Below are positions 17,196 through 25,807 of a stretch of 37,083 bases of DNA, piece after piece. The stretch spans positions 1-37,083 of the forward strand of contig BNTT01000016.1 in the NCBI GenBank assembly GCA_025996815.1, read 5' to 3'. Below the pieces are notes generated by a model. The model saw only the letters and a list, made by a program, of their open reading frames with translations. It did no database searches and was not told where the DNA came from. Position 1 is the stretch's first letter. Every line of letters starts with the position of its first letter. This DNA is from Bacteroidia bacterium (GTDB lineage: Bacteria; Bacteroidota; Bacteroidia; Bacteroidales; Azobacteroidaceae). The position numbers and the translations under genes were made by a program.

Positions 17196-19103
17196 ATGGC
17201 AATAAAATACATACCCTATTATCCCGACACAATTGAAGGTCAAGCAATTTTAGACAACTTTGTGCGCACGCGCCGAATGCTGAAATACCGCGACAACGAC
17301 AAAGCCGTTGAACGCATTAAGCGCGGAATGCCGCTTTACGAAATGGAAAAACAAGAAACCGTTGGCGATAACATAGACGGAAACATTATCATTAGAGGCG
17401 AATGTCTTTCGGCTTGCGCCTACCTTAAAGAACAAGGCAAAACCGTTGATTTGGTTTACATTGACCCTCCTTTTGCCAGTGGTGTCGATTATGCCAAAAA
17501 AGTATATATTCGCCGCAATCCCAAGGTGGCAGAAGCAATAGCCCAAGCGGAAGAAGAAATGCAGGATGATGACCTAAAAGCATTTGAAGAAAAGATGTAC
17601 GGCGATGTCTGGGATAAAGAAAAATACCTCAATTGGATGTACGAAAACTTGATGGCGATAAAATCTGTTATGTCCGAAACCGCCTCTATCTATGTGCATT
17701 TGGATTGGCATATCGGACATTATGTAAAAATTCTGATGGATGAGATTTTTGGCGAAGATAATTTTTTAAATGAAGTTATTTGGTACTATAGAAGATGGAA
17801 TATTGCAGGAAATTCTTATGCCAAAAATCATGATACATTATTTTGGTATGCTAAAAATAAGCCGCAGTATATTTATAATCAATTATATATACCGAAATCC
17901 GAGAAATCTAGTGCACAAGGAAAATCATGGAAAAGTGTTATTGGCGAAGATGGAGTAAGGCGGTCTGTTCAAACTGATGAACCTACAAAAGGGGTACCAA
18001 TGCCGGATGTTTGGGAAATATCAATGATTAATCCAGTTGCAGAAGAAAGAAATGTTGATTACGCTACCCAAAAACCCGAAGCGTTATTAGAACGTATACT
18101 CAAAGCAAGCAGCAACGAAGGCATGATAGTTGCCGACTTCTTCGGAGGCAGCGGCGTTACAGCAGCCGTAGCCGCTCGGCTTGGCAGAAATTTTATCCAT
18201 TGTGATGTGGGCATAAACAGCATACAAACGACTCGCGACCGTCTGATAGCGGGCAAAGCAGCATTTGATATTTTAGAGATAAAAGACGGCGTTTCGCTCT
18301 ACCGCAACCCTGTGCAAACGATGGATAAACTCAAATCGTTGATACCCGGATTGTGCAATCAAGATAGTTTAGATAAATTTTGGGAAGGGGCAATTATTTC
18401 GTCTAAAGAAGGCGCAATCCCCGTGTATATCCCTAATTTGATGGATAGCAGCACAAAACTTTTAGATATTGTGCTGATGAACCGTATTTTGCGCGAAGCA
18501 ATGCCCGACTTGCCGGATGATACACGCCGAGTAATTGTCTATTACATCGATATTACCGACCTCACGGAAATCGAAACGTTTATTGCCGATAATAACAATA
18601 CGCTTATTGAGGTAGAACTGCGTGATTTAAAAGAAATACTTGATGAAGTGGTGGTAAAAGATTATGTCGAATTTGCTGTAAGCGAATACAAACCAAAAGA
18701 CAAAGTCTTTCAGAATGGGTTCAAAGTAGAAATTCTGCGCTTCACGAGCGACCGCGTACAACGGAAAATAGACGAGTATAATCAGAAAGGACAGGTAAAT
18801 ATTTTGAGAGGAGAAGAACAATCAGAAGACGGTACGCCTCAACAAAAAGAGAAAAAATTCAAACCGATAACAATCAGCGAAACCGGTTTGGAACTAATCG
18901 AACATATTTCGCTCGACTGCTCCGCCACCGAGGGCGTATGGCACAGCGATAGTGAGATAAAAATTGACAAATTAGGTTATGTGAGCAAAAACGGCACAAA
19001 AACCAAAGATTTTTGGGATGGATGGGTTTATTGCGAAAACAAACCCCTACGAATAAAAATTCGTAATATCTGTGGCGATGAAACAATAAAAACGGTAGAA
19101 TAA
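17196..19103 (+). CDS. type III-like site-specific DNA methyltransferase (Mod)
   Basis: 635 residues. The catalytic motif [12 protein letters not shown] (D90-P-P-F93) precedes the SAM-binding motif [20 protein letters not shown] (about 312-330), the order of beta-class amino-methyltransferases such as type III Mod. [12 protein letters not shown] and [15 protein letters not shown] are further family blocks. The C-terminal about 280 residues are specific to this helicase-linked group. DPPF/DPPY usually indicates N6-adenine, but the target is not readable. It follows res by 5 nt with the same junction (AAGATTATG) that joins res to ftsI. The murE start comes 11 nt after its stop. The stretch 17770-17940 is clearly more AT-rich than both ends. 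Confidence 0.88.
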   Translation: MAIKYIPYYPDTIEGQAILDNFVRTRRMLKYRDNDKAVERIKRGMPLYEMEKQETVGDNIDGNIIIRGECLSACAYLKEQGKTVDLVYIDPPFASGVDYAKKVYIRRNPKVAEAIAQAEEEMQDDDLKAFEEKMYGDVWDKEKYLNWMYENLMAIKSVMSETASIYVHLDWHIGHYVKILMDEIFGEDNFLNEVIWYYRRWNIAGNSYAKNHDTLFWYAKNKPQYIYNQLYIPKSEKSSAQGKSWKSVIGEDGVRRSVQTDEPTKGVPMPDVWEISMINPVAEERNVDYATQKPEALLERILKASSNEGMIVADFFGGSGVTAAVAARLGRNFIHCDVGINSIQTTRDRLIAGKAAFDILEIKDGVSLYRNPVQTMDKLKSLIPGLCNQDSLDKFWEGAIISSKEGAIPVYIPNLMDSSTKLLDIVLMNRILREAMPDLPDDTRRVIVYYIDITDLTEIETFIADNNNTLIEVELRDLKEILDEVVVKDYVEFAVSEYKPKDKVFQNGFKVEILRFTSDRVQRKIDEYNQKGQVNILRGEEQSEDGTPQQKEKKFKPITISETGLELIEHISLDCSATEGVWHSDSEIKIDKLGYVSKNGTKTKDFWDGWVYCENKPLRIKIRNICGDETIKTVE

Positions 19104-19114
19104 ACAATAAATAT

Positions 19115-20536
19115 ATGAAGACGATATTATTTAATGGTCAGAAAATGGAGATTGCCGGGGTGCATTCGGATTCCCGCAAAATCACGGACGGCTTCGCTTT
19201 CGTGGCGGTCAAAGGCACCCAATCCGACGGGCACAGTTTCATCGACAAAGCCATTGAGAATGGTGCAACGGTGATTGTGTATCAGGACGATAGTGCCATC
19301 GCGGGCTTGACGCGCAATCCCCTGTTCATTCGGGTGAAAGACAGCGCAGAAGCCTTGGGGCAATTAGCCTCCCTTTGGAACGGCGAGCCGTCGAAACACC
19401 TGACGCTGGTGGGTGTAACAGGCACAAACGGCAAGACCACGATTGCGACCCTGCTATATGATATGTTTCGGAAAATGGGACACAAAGTGGGGCTGCTCTC
19501 CACCGTTTGCAACTATGTGAACGACCGCGCCGTGACCGCCACGCACACCACCCCCGACCCTGTCGAGTTGAATGCCCTGCTGGCAGAAATGGTGGCGGAG
19601 GGTTGCGAATATGCGTTTATGGAGGTCAGTTCGCACGCCGTGGTGCAGCAGCGCATTGCAGGATTGCATTTCAAAGGGGGCATTTTCACCAACCTCACGC
19701 GCGACCATTTGGACTATCACGAAACGGTGGAGGCGTATCGCGATGCCAAAAAGGGCTTTTTCGACCAACTGCCCGCCGACACTTTCGCTCTGACCAATGC
19801 CGACGACAAAAACGGCTTGTATATGCTGCAAAACACGGCTGCCCGCAAGCAGACCTATTCTTTTCGGACATTGGCGGATTTCAAGGGCAAAATCGTGGAG
19901 GCGCATTTCGATGGCACGGAAATGTCCATCAACGGCACGGATATTCACACGCAGTTTGTGGGGAAATTCAATGCCTACAACCTTCTGGCAGTATATGGCG
20001 CGGCAGTGTTGTTAGGCAAACATCCCGAAAAAGTTGCCGTATTGTTAAGCACCCTCACGCCGGTGTCGGGACGCTTTGAAACCCTCCGCTCGCCGAAGGG
20101 CTACACCGCGATTGTGGATTATGCCCACACGCCCGATGCGCTGACCAACGTGCTGACCGCCATCGGCGAAGTGCTCTCTGACGGGCAAATCATCACCGTA
20201 GTGGGTTGCGGCGGCAATCGCGACAAAGGCAAACGCCCGATAATGGCAAAAGAGGCAGTGCGATTGAGCCACAAAGTAATCCTCACCTCCGACAACCCCC
20301 GCAACGAGGAGCCGGAAGACATCATCAACGATATGGTAGCCGGACTGAACGCGGGCGAACGCCAACAGGCAGTCTGCATCACCGACCGCAGGGAAGCCAT
20401 CCGCACCGCCTGTATGCTCGCAAACGCCGGCGACGTAATCCTCATTGCAGGCAAAGGACACGAGGATTATCAGGAAGTGAAGGGAGTGAAGCATCATTTT
20501 GATGATAAAGAAGTTGTAAGTGAAATGTTTAATTAA
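19115..20536 (+). CDS. murE: UDP-N-acetylmuramoyl-tripeptide synthetase, meso-diaminopimelate-adding
   Basis: 473 residues. The Mur ligase ATP site [18 protein letters not shown], the segments [19 protein letters not shown] and [18 protein letters not shown], and DYAHTPDAL are present. DNPRNEEP is the amino-acid selector of meso-DAP ligases. It adds the third stem-peptide residue in the cytoplasm. Residues about 60-69 ([10 protein letters not shown]) in the UMP-binding N-domain are encoded by a copy of palindromic repeat family A (19297-19320), which replaces a variable loop. It is normally next to ftsI; here the restriction pair separates them. Confidence 0.96.
   Translation: MKTILFNGQKMEIAGVHSDSRKITDGFAFVAVKGTQSDGHSFIDKAIENGATVIVYQDDSAIAGLTRNPLFIRVKDSAEALGQLASLWNGEPSKHLTLVGVTGTNGKTTIATLLYDMFRKMGHKVGLLSTVCNYVNDRAVTATHTTPDPVELNALLAEMVAEGCEYAFMEVSSHAVVQQRIAGLHFKGGIFTNLTRDHLDYHETVEAYRDAKKGFFDQLPADTFALTNADDKNGLYMLQNTAARKQTYSFRTLADFKGKIVEAHFDGTEMSINGTDIHTQFVGKFNAYNLLAVYGAAVLLGKHPEKVAVLLSTLTPVSGRFETLRSPKGYTAIVDYAHTPDALTNVLTAIGEVLSDGQIITVVGCGGNRDKGKRPIMAKEAVRLSHKVILTSDNPRNEEPEDIINDMVAGLNAGERQQAVCITDRREAIRTACMLANAGDVILIAGKGHEDYQEVKGVKHHFDDKEVVSEMFN
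19297..19320. repeat. in-frame palindromic repeat, family A (copy 2, in murE)
   Basis: CATCGCGGGCTTGACGCGCA plus ATCC matches the family A consensus with two differences. It is translated here as AIAGLTRNP, a different frame and product from the copies in the one-TM gene and rsh. Confidence 0.7.
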
Positions 20537-20548
20537 AAATATAAAATT

Positions 20549-21811
20549 ATGTTATTCAATCTATTTGATTATTTGAAGGAGCAGCATTTTCCGGGTGCCG
20601 GAATGTTTCATTACGTTTCGTTTCGCTCGGCGGTGGCATTAATGCTGGCGTTGTTCATTTCCATTGTTATTGGAAAGAGTATTATCGACTGGTTGCAGAA
20701 AAAGCAAATCGGTGAAACAATCCGCGATTTGGGGTTGGAAGGGCAATTGCAGAAAAAAGGCACGCCCACAATGGGAGGAATCCTCATTATCGTGTCCATT
20801 CTGGTGCCCGTGTTGCTGCTGACGCGACTGTCCAACACCTACATCATTTTGATGGTCATCACGACCCTGTGGCTCGGGCTGCTCGGCTTCATCGACGACT
20901 ACACCAAGGTGTTTCTCAAACACAAGGAAGGCGTGTCGGGCAAAGCGAAAATCGTGGCACAAGTGGGTCTTGGGCTGATTGTGGGATTAACACTCTACCT
21001 GAGTCCAACCGCCGTGATGCGCGAAAATGTGCGGGTGGAGAAAGCGTCCGACGGGATTGAAACGGTAACTTATTCACAAACCGTGAAATCGACGCAAACG
21101 ACCGTCCCGTTTTTCAAAAACAACAATCTTGACTACCGCAGTTTGGTACAGTGGGTGCCGGTCAAATACCGCACAGCAGCCACATGGGCGATTTTCGTAC
21201 TGATGGCGATTCTTGTCGTGACAGCAGTGTCCAACGGAGCCAACCTCACCGACGGGTTGGACGGCTTAACGTCCGGCTGTTCGGCAACCATCGGCGTGGG
21301 ACTGGGCGTGTTGGCGTATCTGTCGTCGCACATTGAATTTGCAAGCTACCTCAACATCATGTATATCCCCGGCGGCGAAGAATTGGTGGTCTTTGCCTGC
21401 GCCTTCATCGGTGCGTGCATCGGCTTCCTGTGGTACAACGCCTTTCCCGCGCAAGTCTTTATGGGCGATACCGGCTCGCTGACCATCGGCGGCATCATAG
21501 CCGTGTTTGCCATCATCATCCACAAAGAGTTGCTGTTGCCAATCCTGTGCGGCATATTTTTTGTAGAAAGCCTGTCAGTAATTGCCCAAACGCTGTATTT
21601 CAAATGGACAAAACGAAGAACAGGCAACGGCAAGCGCGTCTTCAAGATGGCACCCCTCCACCACCATTTCCAAAAAGCAGGCAACGCAGGCATAGAAGCC
21701 CTCCTCCAACGCCCCATGGAAGCCCTCCCCGAGTCCAAAATCACCATCCGCTTCACGCTGATAGGCATCCTGCTGGCAGTATTAACATTAGTCACGTTGA
21801 AAGTGAGATAA
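20549..21811 (+). CDS. mraY: phospho-N-acetylmuramoyl-pentapeptide-transferase
   Basis: 420 residues with about ten membrane helices. The signature blocks are intact: KKGTPTMGGILIIVSIL, LGFIDDYTKVFLKHKEG, NGANLTDGLDGLTSGCSATI, FMGDTGSLTIGG and the MAPLHHHFQK loop. It transfers phospho-MurNAc-pentapeptide to undecaprenyl phosphate, giving lipid I at the inner membrane. The insert after helix 4 (about 150-205) is longer than in Proteobacteria, as is usual in Bacteroidetes. A nuclease gene begins 9 nt after its stop. Confidence 0.96.
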   Translation: MLFNLFDYLKEQHFPGAGMFHYVSFRSAVALMLALFISIVIGKSIIDWLQKKQIGETIRDLGLEGQLQKKGTPTMGGILIIVSILVPVLLLTRLSNTYIILMVITTLWLGLLGFIDDYTKVFLKHKEGVSGKAKIVAQVGLGLIVGLTLYLSPTAVMRENVRVEKASDGIETVTYSQTVKSTQTTVPFFKNNNLDYRSLVQWVPVKYRTAATWAIFVLMAILVVTAVSNGANLTDGLDGLTSGCSATIGVGLGVLAYLSSHIEFASYLNIMYIPGGEELVVFACAFIGACIGFLWYNAFPAQVFMGDTGSLTIGGIIAVFAIIIHKELLLPILCGIFFVESLSVIAQTLYFKWTKRRTGNGKRVFKMAPLHHHFQKAGNAGIEALLQRPMEALPESKITIRFTLIGILLAVLTLVTLKVR

Positions 21812-21819
21812 AAAATATT

Positions 21820-22842
21820 ATGAATAAACAACCAATTGTATTACAAACTGAATTTGTTTCCGATATTCGGAACATTATTGCTACGGCTAAAATCAATGCA
21901 GTGCGGAGCGTTGATTTTCAGCGTGTTATGATGTACTGGAAATTAGGCGAGCGCATTCTCGTGGAAGAACAAGAGGGAAAAGACCGTGCAGAGTATGGCA
22001 GTTATCTGTTACGCAATTTGGCAAAGCAAATAGAGCCTGAATTTGGCAACGGTTTTTCATATCGACAATTGGCTCGTGCGCGACAGTTTTACCGCACTTA
22101 TCCAATTGTGTCCGCAGTGCGGACACAATTCCAATGGTCTCAATATAAGCTGTTTATACATATAGATGACCCTGATAAGCGTGAATATTACGAGCAAGAG
22201 TCTTTGCATAATCATTGGACGGGAAGAGAATTGGAGCGACAAATTAATTCAAAATTATATGAGCGTTTATTGCTAAGTAATGATAAAAAATCCGTCTTGG
22301 AAGTTGCCCGTAGGGAGCGAATACCTGAAAATCCAATGGAAATTATCAAAGACCCGGTGTGCCTTGATTTTCTTGAGTTAAAACCCAATTCAGCATACTA
22401 CGAGAAAGACTTGGAGAGTGCATTGATTAGCAATTTGCAGGCTTTTCTGTTGGAATTAGGCAATGGCTTTTCGTTTGTGGCTCGCCAAAAGCGGTTGCAG
22501 ATTGAGGATGATGAATTTTTTGCCGATTTGGTTTTTTACAACCGGCTGTTGCGCTGTTTTGTGATTATTGACATTAAAACGCACAAAGTTACGCATCAGG
22601 ATATTGGACAGTTGCAAATGTATGTCAATTATTACGACAGGGAAGAAAAATTGCCCGAAGAAAATCCAACTATTGGCATCTTACTTTGCGCCGATAAAAA
22701 CAATGCGTTGGTCAAATATTCGCTTCCTGCCGACAATAAAACCATTTTGGCAAGCAAATATCAGCTTTATCTGCCTTCGGAAAATGAGTTGTTGAAGGAA
22801 TTGAAACGGGGATTGAAGAATTTGGAAACAATTAATAAATAA
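21820..22842 (+). CDS. YhcG-type PDDEXK nuclease (DUF1016 family)
   Basis: 340 residues from the ATG at 21820; the open frame continues upstream only inside mraY. The N-terminal DUF1016 helical domain is recognisable (YWKLGERILVEEQEGKDRAE, then YGSYLLRNLAKQIEPEFGNG and FSYRQLARARQFYRTYP). The C-terminal nuclease domain has FSFVARQKRLQIEDDEFFAD, then LVFYNRLLRCFVIIDIKTHK, with D and DIK as PD-(D/E)xK-like residues (DIK instead of the usual ELK). Family members are linked to recombination, restriction and phage defence, but their mechanism is not settled. It sits between mraY and murD in the same direction and is more AT-rich than either, so it looks like an insertion. Confidence 0.88.
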   Translation: MNKQPIVLQTEFVSDIRNIIATAKINAVRSVDFQRVMMYWKLGERILVEEQEGKDRAEYGSYLLRNLAKQIEPEFGNGFSYRQLARARQFYRTYPIVSAVRTQFQWSQYKLFIHIDDPDKREYYEQESLHNHWTGRELERQINSKLYERLLLSNDKKSVLEVARRERIPENPMEIIKDPVCLDFLELKPNSAYYEKDLESALISNLQAFLLELGNGFSFVARQKRLQIEDDEFFADLVFYNRLLRCFVIIDIKTHKVTHQDIGQLQMYVNYYDREEKLPEENPTIGILLCADKNNALVKYSLPADNKTILASKYQLYLPSENELLKELKRGLKNLETINK

Positions 22843-22876
22843 TAATGAATACAAACAAATTAAAAAAGAATAACAA

Positions 22877-23119
22877 ATGAGCACAACAAAAAAATTCAAC
22901 AAGCGCGCAGTCGTTTCGATTGGACTGCTGATTATCTTCGTACTGTTGCCGATTTCGGGCATTATGCTTGCTAAAACGCGGGACAATCCTGACCCGGAGG
23001 CGTTTGCTCCTCAGTTTTGGGATGCGCTGCACGGTGCGGCGGGGCTTTTGTTTATCATTTTTGGCATTTTTCATATTATTAATAATTGGAATGTCATCAA
23101 GCATTATATCAAAGGGTGA
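22877..23119 (+). CDS. small DUF4405-like membrane protein
   Basis: 80 residues with two membrane helices (AVVSIGLLIIFVLLPISGIM and FWDALHGAAGLLFIIFGIFH), then INNWNVIKHYIKG. The paired histidines and the closing HxxxNWxxIKxY resemble DUF4405, a family related to membrane cytochrome-like proteins. Function is unknown. It lies 34 nt after the nuclease and 13 nt before murD. It may have arrived with the nuclease or be an older lodger of the cluster. GC content is nearer to the cell-wall genes. Confidence 0.6.
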   Translation: MSTTKKFNKRAVVSIGLLIIFVLLPISGIMLAKTRDNPDPEAFAPQFWDALHGAAGLLFIIFGIFHIINNWNVIKHYIKG

Positions 23120-23132
23120 AAGGTAAAAGGAT

Positions 23133-24548
23133 ATGGGACTTATAATAAATATGGATAAAAAAGAAAACACGGGGCTTAATCTCTTGGATTTTATGCCTTT
23201 AGTCCTTCGGCGGCTGGTTGTGCTTGGCGGCGGCGAGAGCGGCGCGGGGGCGGCGGTGCTGGCTAAGAAGCAGGGCTTCGACGTGTTTTTGTCGGACAGT
23301 TCGGAGATTAAGCCGAAGTATAAGGAACTCTTGACTAAGTATGAGATTCCGTTTGAGGAGAAGCAGCATACGGAGGCGTTGATTTTGACTGCCGATGAGG
23401 TGGTCAAAAGTCCGGGCATCCCCGATAAGGTGCCGATTATCAAGAAGATACGCGAGATGAACATCCCGATTATTTCGGAGATTGAGTTTGCCGGTCGCTA
23501 CACCGATGCGAAGATGATTTGCATCACGGGTAGCAATGGCAAGACGACCACGACTTCGCTCATCTATCATATTTTGAAAAATGCGGGGCTGAACGTTGGG
23601 CTGGCGGGCAACATCGGCGACAGTCTGGCGTTGCAGGTGGCGGAACAGAATTTTGACTGTTACGTCATCGAGTTGAGCAGTTTTCAACTGGACGGGATGT
23701 ACGACTTCAAGGCGGACATCGCCATTTTGCTGAACATCACGCCCGACCATTTAGACCGGTATGACTATAAATTTGAGAACTACATCGCCTCCAAATTTCG
23801 GATTTTGCAAAATCAGACGGCTGCCGATGCGTTCATTTTTTGGAACGACGACCCCGTGATGCAATTACGAATTACGAATTACGAATTACAAAAAAATCAC
23901 GCCACGTTTTATCCTTTTTCAGAAAAAAAAGGGGCGGGCGTGACGGCTTACACAGAAAATAATAAATTAGTAATAGAAACATCTAAAAATACATTTACAA
24001 TGGAAGAAGAATTAGTTGCGTTAACAGGTACGCACAATTTGTACAACTCGCTGGCAGCAGGTTTGGCTGCCAAATTGATGGGCATTTCGGACGACAATCT
24101 GCGGCGGTCGCTCAGCACGTTTAAGGGCGTGGAGCACCGCTTGGAGAAAGTTGCTCACGTGCGCGGCGTGGAGTATATCAACGACTCGAAGGCGACGAAC
24201 GTCAATTCGTGCTGGTATGCCCTGCACAGTATGCGCACGCCCACCGTCCTCATCCTCGGCGGCACAGACAAGGGCAACGACTACACGGAAATCGAATCAC
24301 TGGTGGTGAAAAAATGCCGCGCCCTGATATTCCTCGGCGTGGACAATGCCAAACTGCACGCCTTTTTCGACGGCAAAGTGCCCGCCACCACCGATGCCGG
24401 CTCAATGCACGAGGCGGTCGCTCAAGCCTACGACTTGGCACAAAAAGGCGACACCGTGCTGCTATCGCCCTGCTGCGCAAGTTTCGACCTGTTTAAAAAC
24501 TACGAAGACCGCGGTTGGCAGTTCAAGGCGTGTGTCGAAAAACTTTAA
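23133..24548 (+). CDS. murD: UDP-N-acetylmuramoylalanine--D-glutamate ligase
   Basis: 471 residues from 23133; the ATG at 23151 is an equally plausible start, and the conserved fold begins only at VVLGGGESGAGAAVLAKKQG. The ATP site ITGSNGKTTTTSLIYH, LLNITPDHLDRYDYKFENYI, GVEHRLEKVA and the end LLSPCCASFDLFKNYEDRG identify MurD. It adds D-glutamate to UDP-MurNAc-L-alanine. Residues about 244-252 (QLRITNYEL) are encoded by a tandem AATTACG repeat (23863-23889) in the central domain just before the substrate-contact region, replacing a variable loop. Confidence 0.96.
   Translation: MGLIINMDKKENTGLNLLDFMPLVLRRLVVLGGGESGAGAAVLAKKQGFDVFLSDSSEIKPKYKELLTKYEIPFEEKQHTEALILTADEVVKSPGIPDKVPIIKKIREMNIPIISEIEFAGRYTDAKMICITGSNGKTTTTSLIYHILKNAGLNVGLAGNIGDSLALQVAEQNFDCYVIELSSFQLDGMYDFKADIAILLNITPDHLDRYDYKFENYIASKFRILQNQTAADAFIFWNDDPVMQLRITNYELQKNHATFYPFSEKKGAGVTAYTENNKLVIETSKNTFTMEEELVALTGTHNLYNSLAAGLAAKLMGISDDNLRRSLSTFKGVEHRLEKVAHVRGVEYINDSKATNVNSCWYALHSMRTPTVLILGGTDKGNDYTEIESLVVKKCRALIFLGVDNAKLHAFFDGKVPATTDAGSMHEAVAQAYDLAQKGDTVLLSPCCASFDLFKNYEDRGWQFKACVEKL
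23863..23889. repeat. in-frame tandem AATTACG repeat inside murD
   Basis: Four near-perfect AATTACG units in a row. The same sequence type forms the ribE leader (5762-5796). In murD it is read as LRITNYEL without breaking the frame. Confidence 0.75.
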
Positions 24549-24559
24549 GACGCATCACT

Positions 24560-25807
24560 ATGAATCCGTTTAACAAAATATTTCGGGGCGACCGCACGAT
24601 ATGGGTGATTTTCCTGTTTCTCGCCTTGGTGTCGATTATCGAAGTTTACAGTGCGTCCAGTATGCTCACTTTTCAGACGGACGACTATTGGCGACCGATT
24701 TCGCGGCACGTCCTGTTCCTTTTTATCGGCACAATCGTGGTGCTGGCAACTCACGTTATCCCGCCCAAATATTTTTCCGTCATTGGCGTTTGCCTCGTCG
24801 CAACGTGGGGGCTGGTGCTGGCGGCTCATTACTGGGGTGGGAGAACCAACGATGCGAGTCGGTGGCTCACCTTGGCGGGATTGAAGTTTCAGCCTTCGGA
24901 GATTGCAAAACTGTGCCTGATTGTGTATATGGCATTCATTCTCAGCAAGAAAAAAAGCGACGACGACGATGAAAACACGTTTTGGTGGATACTGATTGCA
25001 GGTATCATCACCTGCGGGGTGATATTTATTGATAACGGCTCAACCGCTATTCTCCTCTTCCTAATCGTCATCCTGATGATGTTTATCGGGCAAATATCGT
25101 GGAAAAGACTGCTCTCGCTGCTGGCGGTGATGCTGATTCTGATGGTCGGCGCGCTGGCAATTTTGAAAAACACCCCCGACGACATACTGCGGCGTTCTCC
25201 CCTTCGCCGTTCGGTGACGTGGAAACACCGCATTTTTGACCACCAAAACAAACTTAGCGTAACAGATGCCACCTTTGAAATCAACGACAAAAATTTTCAG
25301 GAATCGCACGGCTATATTGCCATCGCCAACGGCGGGGTGTTCGGACGATTTCCGGGCAACAGCACCGAGCGCGACGTGTTGCCACAGGCATATTCCGACT
25401 TCATCTACGCCATCATCATCGAAGAGATGGGCTTGATTATCGGCGGATTAGGTGTGCTTTTTCTCTACACCATCCTGTTTATCCGCTCCGGAATTATTGC
25501 CAAGCGAAGCGAAAAGAATTTTTCCAAATACCTGGTGATTGGCTGCTCCCTGATGCTGGTGTCGCAGGCATTGGCAAATATGGCGGTGGCGGTGGGCTTA
25601 ATTCCGGTTACCGGTCAGCCAATGCCGCTGATGAGCCGAGGGGGCACGTCCACCCTGATAACCTGCGTCTATTTCGGCATCATCCTAAGCGTCAGCCGCG
25701 ACAATCTCGCCCAAGAACGGGAAATTGAAGCGGAATTAGAAGCGGAAAAAGCACGGGAAATGGTGCCGGAAATGGTGCCGGAAGCCGATGTGGTGGCTAA
25801 TTCGTAA
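24560..25807 (+). CDS. ftsW: septal peptidoglycan glycosyltransferase FtsW
   Basis: 415 residues from the ATG at 24560, 11 nt after the murD stop. It has about ten membrane helices with SEDS-family blocks: GGRTNDASRWLTLAGLKFQP, SEIAKLCLIVYMAF, the periplasmic loop with ESHGYIAIANGGVFG, FIYAIIIEEMGLIIGGLG, and PVTGQPMPLMSRGGTSTLIT. It polymerises lipid II at the septum with FtsI. The acidic tail contains a direct repeat (EMVPEMVPEADV). murG, murC, ftsQ, ftsA and ftsZ do not follow: the cluster ends here and meets rsh tail to tail with an 11-bp overlap. Confidence 0.95.
   Translation: MNPFNKIFRGDRTIWVIFLFLALVSIIEVYSASSMLTFQTDDYWRPISRHVLFLFIGTIVVLATHVIPPKYFSVIGVCLVATWGLVLAAHYWGGRTNDASRWLTLAGLKFQPSEIAKLCLIVYMAFILSKKKSDDDDENTFWWILIAGIITCGVIFIDNGSTAILLFLIVILMMFIGQISWKRLLSLLAVMLILMVGALAILKNTPDDILRRSPLRRSVTWKHRIFDHQNKLSVTDATFEINDKNFQESHGYIAIANGGVFGRFPGNSTERDVLPQAYSDFIYAIIIEEMGLIIGGLGVLFLYTILFIRSGIIAKRSEKNFSKYLVIGCSLMLVSQALANMAVAVGLIPVTGQPMPLMSRGGTSTLITCVYFGIILSVSRDNLAQEREIEAELEAEKAREMVPEMVPEADVVANS

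Noticed and set aside
21415..21819. Upstream extension of the DUF1016 nuclease frame
   Set aside because: This part lies within mraY in another frame; the nuclease family starts at the ATG at 21820.
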